From: Planctomycetota bacterium
GTDB lineage: Bacteria; Planctomycetota; Planctomycetia; Pirellulales; Pirellulaceae
DNA: 34,749 bases
Assembly: GCA_016872635.1 (NCBI GenBank)
Contig: VGZN01000004.1
Span: forward strand, 1 to 34,749
Direction of reading: 5' to 3'
The number at the start of each line of letters is the position of its first letter. Within the stretch, counting starts at the first letter, position 1. Made by a program: the position numbers and the translations under genes. Under the pieces are notes generated by a model. It was not told the DNA's origin. It was given only the letters and a program-made list of their open reading frames with translations, and did not search any database. This document shows, piece by piece, positions 27,705 through 34,749 of the stretch.

Positions 27705-30299
27705 TTATTCCACAGCGGGCCCCACCGAAAAGCATTCCGCGTCGCTAGAGAGGTAATCCCAAGGGATCCTCGAGATCGCGCCTGATTGTTCGAGCATGAG
27801 TACCGTATTTCGGATCGTTGCCTCAAAATTGCTGCGTGCTATGCGATCACCAGCAGCGATGCTGCGCCAATCGATGACCAGGAAACGTATCTCTGATTTC
27901 GATTGATCGAGCCATTTCGAATGGTTTCGAAGCAGGAGTTCGAGCGATGCAAGTTCGCTGAGTCCGACCTCCAGGGTCGGAACAGTCAGAAAAAATGTGT
28001 CGGTGGTTCCGACCACCAGCCAGCGACTCGATGATCGAAATTGTGTGGGGAGAACGCGAGATCCGTCATGCCTGTTGATCCAATCGGTATAGATTGGGAA
28101 GGTCGATAAACCAGTCGATAAACGAATTGACGGAGGCGACGAGAGGTCTTTCGGATTCACGGCCCCCCCCTGCCCTGCCCTTTCGAGGGATGGCTCGCGT
28201 CCGGCGTCGTTGCTTTCTGTACTGCCCTCTAGGGCATCCCCCCTGCCCTCCCCTGCCCCGGGTTGATCCGGAACCGAGTGCCGGCTCAGGAGTGTAGTTT
28301 GGATATTGACCTGGGGGTTCGCGATAGTAGTAGGGATCAGTTGATCGATGGCGACCAGTAAACGAGGGTCTGCCGTGGGCCACGCCGCTAATGCGATGAC
28401 GCTCCACGCGAGCGAGATCAAGGCAAGTGGGAAGATCAAATAACCGCCCGATCTTTCGCGAAGCCACTGGATAGCTTGCGCTGCCGGCCAAGCTAACATC
28501 GGGGTTGCTACCACCCAATCGCGATCAAGGTGGGTGGTGAATATCCACCAGAGAAGGATCCATACCAACCATGCCATGGAGGAAAATCGAATCTCACGAT
28601 CCCGATACCCAGCCACGGCACCGATCGCGGCGAGCGGGATCAGCAACAGTCCATGCGCCATGGAGTTCCAAAGAATGCTGTTGAATGCATCGGCCAATTC
28701 GCTGAGCGACGCGCCGAGCATGGCGATGTTCGAGTGTGCAATCGCCAACGTTGGAAGGAAATCGTGGGATAGCGGGGAACCGTGCAGAAAAGCTCGAAGT
28801 TGCCATGGTATTGCAGCTGCGACGAATACCGTGAGCATCGCCAATCGTGCGATAACGGATCGACTCGCCACGGAGTTGCGATCGTTCCAATTACATTTTC
28901 GATCGCGCGAATTGAAGTTGATCATGCGATAAAGAAGGATGCTGCCTAGGAAGATACCAAGGAGTGATTGGTAGCTAAGTGCTCCCGCAGCAATGCACCA
29001 TGAACTGAGCTTGGGGATGGGCTTTTCATTAGGGAATTGGATCAAAACCATCGATGCGGTAATCCAAAGCATTAGCCCCCCTGCCCTGCCCCCGAGTCGG
29101 ACCAGTTCGTGCATCCCCGGGTGAGCTATGAGCAAAAAAGCGGTCAGGGCGGCGGCTAATGCACCGAATCGCCAGCGGATATTCGAAGCGATCATGAGAA
29201 TAGCGATCAGCCATAGCGACGCATGGAGGACTTGTCCGGAGAGCCATGCGCACGTGAGATGGCGAAGCGTCGCTTCGGGTGATAGGCTGGGCCGTATAAC
29301 CTCAAGAAACGATGTCATTGCCAGGGCCGGCATCGTGTTGCCTTGAGGGCCGTTTGCCGCACGATGGAGATCGAACCAACCGATCGAGTTATCGAGGTAG
29401 TATTTTTTCGTTGAGAGCATCTCGATCTCTCGGACGTCTGCATCGTAGCTAGGTAAGCATGAGCCGAGTACTGCAATCGTTGCGAGCCATACGGCACCGA
29501 CGACTGAAAGACCGATCAATCGACGACTCCAAGAGGATGCGAATGAGGAATCGCTTTCGATAGAACGTGGTGTTGCGAGATAGAACAACAAGTACCATCG
29601 CGACGTCAGAGCTACGATGACTGTCGATAGGGCAAGGGGCAATAAGAAGCGGGGGCCGAAAATCCAGCCGTTCGCTAGGGTCAGTAGCGATAGGATTGCA
29701 TGGCCGATCGCGATCGAAAACCCGCGAGTGGCCATTGGACCATTCCAGTGGTCGAGCGATTCCCTGGTAGCGATGGGGTGGCCTATCCACCACGACGCCG
29801 CAAGCCATCCTGACGCGAGGAGAAGGATCGGAACTCGGTCCATCCATGAGGCGTAGAGAAGGCCGCCGGTCCATTGTTTCCAAAGATCGGACAGGCTAGC
29901 GACATCGACGAGCCAGAGTTCCAGTCGTGAGGTTTGTAGGAATTCTCCGTAGGGGTCGGCCAGCGGCATGGAAGGAATTAAGAGCATTGCCGCCGAGTAG
30001 CCGACCAAGAGCAGTCCGGCTGCAACGATTGCGATCCATTTTCCTAATTGTGGCTGATTTTTTGGCACTTGAGAGTGGGCCGAGCAAGCGAAATCGTGGC
30101 TGAGAACTAAACTCACGGTGTACCGTCGGTCTGCGGCGGGGGCCAGCGTTGGTCCCCCAGTCGGACGTAGATTGGACGTATATCGAACGTAGAATCGTAC
30201 GAAACGATGCTGGCGGTGTTTTGCGATACTCCTTACGGTATCGTAGAAATCGTTTGCAAGCCAACAAGATTCCCTGCTATTGTTTCCCTTATGAACCAA
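27705..30299 (-). CDS. large multi-pass membrane protein (glycosyltransferase-like topology), unknown function
   Basis: 864-aa ORF, many TM segments and C-terminal soluble domain; start uncertain. Confidence 0.65.
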   Translation of the reverse strand: MVHKGNNSRESCWLANDFYDTVRSIAKHRQHRFVRFYVRYTSNLRPTGGPTLAPAADRRYTVSLVLSHDFACSAHSQVPKNQPQLGKWIAIVAAGLLLVGYSAAMLLIPSMPLADPYGEFLQTSRLELWLVDVASLSDLWKQWTGGLLYASWMDRVPILLLASGWLAASWWIGHPIATRESLDHWNGPMATRGFSIAIGHAILSLLTLANGWIFGPRFLLPLALSTVIVALTSRWYLLFYLATPRSIESDSSFASSWSRRLIGLSVVGAVWLATIAVLGSCLPSYDADVREIEMLSTKKYYLDNSIGWFDLHRAANGPQGNTMPALAMTSFLEVIRPSLSPEATLRHLTCAWLSGQVLHASLWLIAILMIASNIRWRFGALAAALTAFLLIAHPGMHELVRLGGRAGGLMLWITASMVLIQFPNEKPIPKLSSWCIAAGALSYQSLLGIFLGSILLYRMINFNSRDRKCNWNDRNSVASRSVIARLAMLTVFVAAAIPWQLRAFLHGSPLSHDFLPTLAIAHSNIAMLGASLSELADAFNSILWNSMAHGLLLIPLAAIGAVAGYRDREIRFSSMAWLVWILLWWIFTTHLDRDWVVATPMLAWPAAQAIQWLRERSGGYLIFPLALISLAWSVIALAAWPTADPRLLVAIDQLIPTTIANPQVNIQTTLLSRHSVPDQPGAGEGRGDALEGSTESNDAGREPSLERAGQGGAVNPKDLSSPPSIRLSTGLSTFPIYTDWINRHDGSRVLPTQFRSSSRWLVVGTTDTFFLTVPTLEVGLSELASLELLLRNHSKWLDQSKSEIRFLVIDWRSIAAGDRIARSNFEATIRNTVLMLEQSGAISRIPWDYLSSDAECFSVGPAVE
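28163..28180 (-). repeat. KOPS-like GGGCAGGGCAGGGGGGGG on - strand (2 GGGNAGGG)
   Basis: + strand reads CCCCCCCCTGCCCTGCCC; inside CDS, encodes ..RAGQGGAV.. Confidence 0.9.
28238..28258 (-). repeat. KOPS-like GGGCAGGGGAGGGCAGGGGGG on - strand (3 GGGNAGGG)
   Basis: + strand reads CCCCCCTGCCCTCCCCTGCCC; inside CDS, encodes ..GAGEGRGDA.. Confidence 0.9.
29076..29093 (-). repeat. KOPS-like GGGGGCAGGGCAGGGGGG on - strand (2 GGGNAGGG)
   Basis: + strand reads CCCCCCTGCCCTGCCCCC; inside CDS, encodes ..LGGRAGGLM.. Confidence 0.9.
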
Positions 30300-31298
30300 C
30301 CACTTTCAGGCATATTTACACCGAATATTACACCACTGGACGCCAAAGGCCGGCTCGATGAAGACAAGCTGCGGGGCTATGTCGATTGGTTGATCGAGCA
30401 TGGGGTTCACGGATTGTATCCGAATGGCAGCACGGGTGAGTTCGTACGTTTCACTCCGGAGGAGCGACGTCGGGTCATCGAAGTGGTGGTCGATCAAACA
30501 CGAGGGCGAGTGCCGATTCTCGCTGGGGCTGCGGAAGCCAACGTCGCGGAAACCATTCGAGCGTGTGATACGTATGGAGCCTTGGGTTGTCGGGCAGTCG
30601 CTATCGTTGCACCGTTCTACTACCGGCTAGCTCCAGATGGTGTCTTTGCCTATTTCAAGGAGATCGCTGACAACGTCTCGGTGGATGTTACTCTTTACAA
30701 CATTCCATTGTTTGCATCGCCGATCGATGTTGCGACTGTCAAGCGATTGGCGCAAGAGTGTCCCCGCATTGTCGGGATCAAGGATAGCTCCGGGGATATT
30801 CCACACATGATGCGGATGATCGCCGAGGTTCGTCCGCTGCGGCCAGATTTCTTTTTCTTGACCGGTTGGGATGCCGCTTTGGTCCCGATGCTCTTAGTCG
30901 GCTGCGACGGTGGTACCAACGCTACCAGCGGTGTGGTTCCCGAGTTAACTCGGGCGATCTACGAAGCGTGCAAAGCAGGTCAGTGGGACCGGGCGATGCA
31001 ATTGCAGTACCGTTTATTGCCGCTGTTTGATGCCATGATCGCGACGGTCGAGTTTCCAGAAGGCTTTCGACGGGGAGCGCAGATCCGAGGTTGGGATCTC
31101 GGGCAATCCCGACAGCCGCTCACACCGCAGCAAACATCTGCAGCGGATGTGGCGCAACGAAAGATTCGTGAGATGCTTTCCGGTTTCGATTTTATGCAGG
31201 CCAAGAGTCCACAAGCCAAGGTTGTAGCGGCGGATGCAAGCGATGCTGTGATCGATCGGATCGTATCCGAGGTTCTGATGCAATTGCGTTCCAAGTAA
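30291..31298 (+). CDS. dihydrodipicolinate synthase/N-acetylneuraminate lyase family protein
   Basis: '[58 protein letters not shown]', 'VTLYNIPLF', '[10 protein letters not shown]'. Confidence 0.92.
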   Translation: MNQPLSGIFTPNITPLDAKGRLDEDKLRGYVDWLIEHGVHGLYPNGSTGEFVRFTPEERRRVIEVVVDQTRGRVPILAGAAEANVAETIRACDTYGALGCRAVAIVAPFYYRLAPDGVFAYFKEIADNVSVDVTLYNIPLFASPIDVATVKRLAQECPRIVGIKDSSGDIPHMMRMIAEVRPLRPDFFFLTGWDAALVPMLLVGCDGGTNATSGVVPELTRAIYEACKAGQWDRAMQLQYRLLPLFDAMIATVEFPEGFRRGAQIRGWDLGQSRQPLTPQQTSAADVAQRKIREMLSGFDFMQAKSPQAKVVAADASDAVIDRIVSEVLMQLRSK

Positions 31299-31411
31299 CC
31301 GGATACGCAAGTCATCGGCCGATTGTAAGCCATCGGCACAGGTGATAACTCGGTTTTGTTTCGTCGGTTTTCGACTAGATCCATGTGACCCTGCTAAGAT
31401 TGATAGGAGCC

Positions 31412-31816
31412 ATGAAGATTCGAGAGGATCGCGACTGGGAAACTCGAGTGCTGTCTGTGATGGAGTCTCGCAGTCGTGCATTGGGATGGCTCTCGATGGC
31501 GTCTATCCTAGGTGCACTTATCTATGTGCTCGTGGCTTCGTTGCAGAGTGTACGCAAGCACGAATTGGGGGCCCCATTCGTGCTTGATTTGAATCGCGCG
31601 AGTGAGGCCGAGCTCAATTTGTTGCCAGGCGTTGGTCCGAAAATGGTGCGATCGATTTTGGATCACCGTCGATCTCGAGGCGGATTTGATAGCGTTGAAA
31701 ATCTTATGGAGATTCCGGGGATCAAGGAGGGACGCTTGAGGCAGTTGGCCCCGTATGTGCGCGTCGGACAAAGTTCCGCGTCGGGAAACATCAACGAGCC
31801 GGCCACGAAAAAGTGA
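31412..31816 (+). CDS. ComEA-like helix-hairpin-helix protein
   Basis: one TM segment, then 'DLNRASEAELNLLPGVGPKMVRSILDHRRSRGGFDSVENLMEIPGIKEGRLRQL'. Confidence 0.85.
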   Translation: MKIREDRDWETRVLSVMESRSRALGWLSMASILGALIYVLVASLQSVRKHELGAPFVLDLNRASEAELNLLPGVGPKMVRSILDHRRSRGGFDSVENLMEIPGIKEGRLRQLAPYVRVGQSSASGNINEPATKK

Positions 31817-31926
31817 CCGGAAGGTGCGCGTGGGGTTCTGTTACGGATTGACTCCCTGGACTAGGCCTTACAATCGTGGGGGGTGGATTCCTAAGGACGG
31901 TTACTTTTTGGTAGAGACTACCGCGC

Positions 31927-34020
31927 ATGCATTATCTGGAAGGTCCGATCGAATTCGATTTGGATAGTCGTTTTCAACCCGCGGGGGATCAGCCGCAGGC
32001 GATCGATGCTCTGGTTCGTGGGATACGTCGTGGGGACAAGCATCAAGTGCTGATGGGGGTTACCGGTTCGGGGAAGACGTTCACCATGGCCAACGTGATC
32101 GCTGCGGTCCAGAGACCGACGTTGGTGTTGAGTCACAATAAAACGCTTGCGGCCCAGTTATACGCTGAATTCCGGGATTTCTTTCCTCGCAACGCGGTCC
32201 ATTACTTTGTGAGTTACTACGACTACTACCAGCCGGAAGCCTACATTCCCCAACGCGATATCTACATCGAAAAGGATGCCTCGATCAACGAAGAGATCGA
32301 TCGTTTACGATTGGCTGCGACCAGTGCACTGGTCAGTCGTCGCGACTGTATCATCGTCGCAAGTGTTTCATGCATCTACGGATTGGGGTCACCGGATGAG
32401 TACCGACGGATGGTGATTCCGATCCGTGTTGGTGAAACATTTCAGCGCGAGGATTTGATCCTGCGGCTGATCGATATTCAGTACGAGCGAAACGATATAG
32501 CCTTCGAACGCAGTCGGTTCCGCATTCGTGGGGACACGATCGAGCTGTGGCCATCGTACGAGGAGTTCGCGTATCGGATTGAAATGTGGGGTGACGAAAT
32601 CGAACAGATATCGATCATCAATCCTGTGAGTGGCGAAGCGATATCGCGGCACAAGGAAGTCTATATCTATCCTGCGAAGCACTTCGTGACGTCTGAGGAT
32701 CGTATCTTGAGCGCCGTGCGTGTGATTAAGCAAGAGCTCGAGCAGCAGCTTGAAAAGTTCAAGGCCGAAGGGAAGTTGCTGGAGGCGCAGCGACTCAATG
32801 CGAGAACGCGGTTTGATATCGAGATGCTCCAGCAAGTCGGGTACTGTCCTGGCATCGAAAACTACTCTCGGCCCTTGTCTGGAAAACCGCCGGGGGCTAC
32901 TCCAGACACGCTTTATGATTTCTTTCCTAAAGACTTTTTGCTGATGATCGATGAGTCGCACGTTACAGTGCCTCAAGTGCGAGCGATGTATGCTGGAGAT
33001 CGCAGCCGTAAAACGACGCTCGTTGAGCACGGGTTTCGGCTTCCTTGTGCGCTCGACAACCGGCCGATGAAATTTGAGGAATGGGAGGAGAAAAGCGGCC
33101 AAGTCATCTTTGTGTCAGCGACACCGAGCGATTATGAGCTGGAGAAAACCGGCGGCGAAGTAGTCGAGCAAGTCATTCGGCCGACGGGTTTGCTGGACCC
33201 GTTGGTCGAAGTGGTACCGGCGCAAGGCCAAGTGATGCATTTGCTCGGGCAGATTCGCCAGAGAGTTGCCATGGGAGACCGAACTCTGGTAACCGCGCTG
33301 ACCAAACGCCTCGCGGAGGACTTGGCTAACTTCTTCACCGATCACGATGTAAAGTGCCGTTGGCTGCACAGTGAACTCGATGCCTTCGAACGGGTGGAAT
33401 TGCTGCGTGAGTTGCGAGATGGTCGCTGCGAGGTTCTCGTCGGAGTAAACCTGCTCCGCGAAGGCTTGGACTTGCCCGAGGTTTCTCTGGTTGCCATCCT
33501 CGATGCCGACAAGGAAGGTTTTTTGCGCAGTGAAACGTCGTTGATCCAGACGATCGGTCGAGCGGCTCGGAATGCAAACTCAAAGGTGATTTTGTACGCC
33601 GATACGATCACCCATTCGATGCAGATCGCGATCGAGGAAACGAGGCGGCGTCGCAAGCGGCAAGAGGAGTACAACGCTGAGCACGGGATCACCCCTGAGA
33701 CGGTGAAGAAAGGGATTGTCGCCAGCATTCATGAGGCGGCGGAGTCGAGGAAACGAGCTCGGGATATGGTTCGCCGCGACCCGGTTGGACAAGTGATCAC
33801 GGAAGCATATTTGAAGACGCTCGAAGAGGAGATGCTCGCCGCGGCGGAGAACCTCGAGTTCGAGAGGGCCGCTGCACTTCGGGACAAAATCATGCGATCC
33901 AAGGAGCGGATCGGAGAACCACTCGAAGAAGACTCCGCGGACTCAGAGCGAGTCGTCGGCGCACGCCAAAAGAAACGGTCTGGGAAATCTTCAAGCGGTC
34001 GCGTACCACGCAGGAAGTAG
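31927..34020 (+). CDS. uvrB: excinuclease ABC subunit B
   Basis: 'FQPAGDQPQAIDALVRG', 'LMGVTGSGKTFTMANVI', 'YVSYYDYYQPEAYIP'-type motif, 'GVNLLREGLDLPEVSLVAILDADKEGFLRSETSLIQTIGRAARN', C-terminal UVR domain. Confidence 0.98.
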   Translation: MHYLEGPIEFDLDSRFQPAGDQPQAIDALVRGIRRGDKHQVLMGVTGSGKTFTMANVIAAVQRPTLVLSHNKTLAAQLYAEFRDFFPRNAVHYFVSYYDYYQPEAYIPQRDIYIEKDASINEEIDRLRLAATSALVSRRDCIIVASVSCIYGLGSPDEYRRMVIPIRVGETFQREDLILRLIDIQYERNDIAFERSRFRIRGDTIELWPSYEEFAYRIEMWGDEIEQISIINPVSGEAISRHKEVYIYPAKHFVTSEDRILSAVRVIKQELEQQLEKFKAEGKLLEAQRLNARTRFDIEMLQQVGYCPGIENYSRPLSGKPPGATPDTLYDFFPKDFLLMIDESHVTVPQVRAMYAGDRSRKTTLVEHGFRLPCALDNRPMKFEEWEEKSGQVIFVSATPSDYELEKTGGEVVEQVIRPTGLLDPLVEVVPAQGQVMHLLGQIRQRVAMGDRTLVTALTKRLAEDLANFFTDHDVKCRWLHSELDAFERVELLRELRDGRCEVLVGVNLLREGLDLPEVSLVAILDADKEGFLRSETSLIQTIGRAARNANSKVILYADTITHSMQIAIEETRRRRKRQEEYNAEHGITPETVKKGIVASIHEAAESRKRARDMVRRDPVGQVITEAYLKTLEEEMLAAAENLEFERAAALRDKIMRSKERIGEPLEEDSADSERVVGARQKKRSGKSSSGRVPRRK

Positions 34021-34091
34021 CTGTTTCGTTGTAGGGACATCGACAGCAGCTACTCAATCCAAGCAATCGGGCCGGACGGAGCATGATCTGT

Positions 34092-34749
34092 TCAGCCTGT
34101 CTCGCGAGTTTCTCGGCTGGCGAGTGCGGGCAAAGGAGCATCGGATAGATGGGCTCGCACCGGCACATCGTCGAGTCGATGTCTGAGTAGCTCCATTTGG
34201 TCATGGCATAACGCTTGTCCGATTTTGCTCGCGAGGAACAAGCCGGAGTGGAGGATGGCGGTCGCGATCACAATAGCCCAACCCCAAGGAAATTGTCCGA
34301 TCATCCATTGCGAACCGCCGAAGATCGCGGCAAAAAAGATGGAGCAAAAAAGAGTAGGTAGAAGATCCAGACCAACGTCCAGACATTAGGCCGAGGAGCG
34401 AATCGGCCAAATAAAACCGAGTGATTGGGCGCGTGGTCGTCCAGGAAGTAGACGGAGAGGTGAGGTGACCAAAGGCGATGCAAATGGGGTTCGAGATGAA
34501 ATTCAGCGTAGTCCCCGTGGCTGAGGTATAGGGTTTCGTCGTTCATCTGTTGCAGAGTCGACGCAAAGCTTGAGATCGCTTCGTGCCTAGGGTAAGGGAT
34601 GTCCAGCGTGAAGGTTGGACGGATCGCGAATTGAACCCACTGAACCGTCGCTTCGGCTCCATTGAAATCATGGTCGAAAGGGTAGTCGGCCGTCTGGAGG
34701 GAACCCATCTCCAGGCGTTGTTGTTGTTGCCTTCAAACTCCTGCAACCG
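34092..34749 (-). CDS. membrane protein truncated by the window edge; reading frame continues only after a -1 shift near 34331-34337
   Basis: frame ending at 34301 and frame 34092-34304 read as one continuous TM protein if joined at TTTTTTG (see finding). Confidence 0.5.

Noticed and set aside
4084-29093. G-rich repeats as a mobile REP/MITE family
   Set aside because: No consistent flanks, inverted termini or target duplications are visible, and random insertion would not give 28 of 29 sites oriented toward one locus; KOPS explains the polarity better.
4084-29093. G-rich repeats as Chi-like or uptake sequences
   Set aside because: Chi-like bias would also follow replichores, but the exact GGGNAGGG match and convergence on a dif-like site favour KOPS. 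A Chi-like or purely skew-driven contribution cannot be fully excluded without genome-wide data.
1-34749. CRISPR arrays, rRNA, tRNA, prophage or transposase genes
   Set aside because: No regularly spaced repeats, no recognisable RNA genes and no phage or transposase motifs seen on reading the ORFs and sequence.

Overview
The window looks like a planctomycete (Pirellulaceae-like) chromosome segment of mostly ordinary genes. These include two ECF sigma factors, a sigma/membrane/PDZ gene cluster, korAB, an ABC transporter pair, a SWIM/SNF2 helicase, CvpA, accA, a Ser/Thr kinase, tpx, a MotA/TolQ/ExbB protein, a DapA-family protein, a ComEA-like HhH protein and uvrB. The main non-genic signal is a dispersed G-rich repeat containing GGGNAGGG, which is identical to the E. 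coli FtsK-orienting polar sequence (KOPS). Hand reading of both strands finds 29 GGGNAGGG matches. All 17 matches left of ~19.6 kb are on the + strand. Of the 12 right of ~22.4 kb, 11 are on the - strand, and the single exception is half of a palindrome. The polarity therefore converges on a ~2.9 kb interval whose intergenic part (20651-21402) holds a 28-bp dif-like sequence, ACGTCCGATAA-TGTTTC-TTATGTTCGGT, at 21066-21093. I interpret the window as the replication terminus/chromosome-dimer-resolution region, with an elaborated tandem poly-G-tailed KOPS that has also entered coding sequences as Gly-rich linkers. This is inference from the sequence; no search or skew computation was run.
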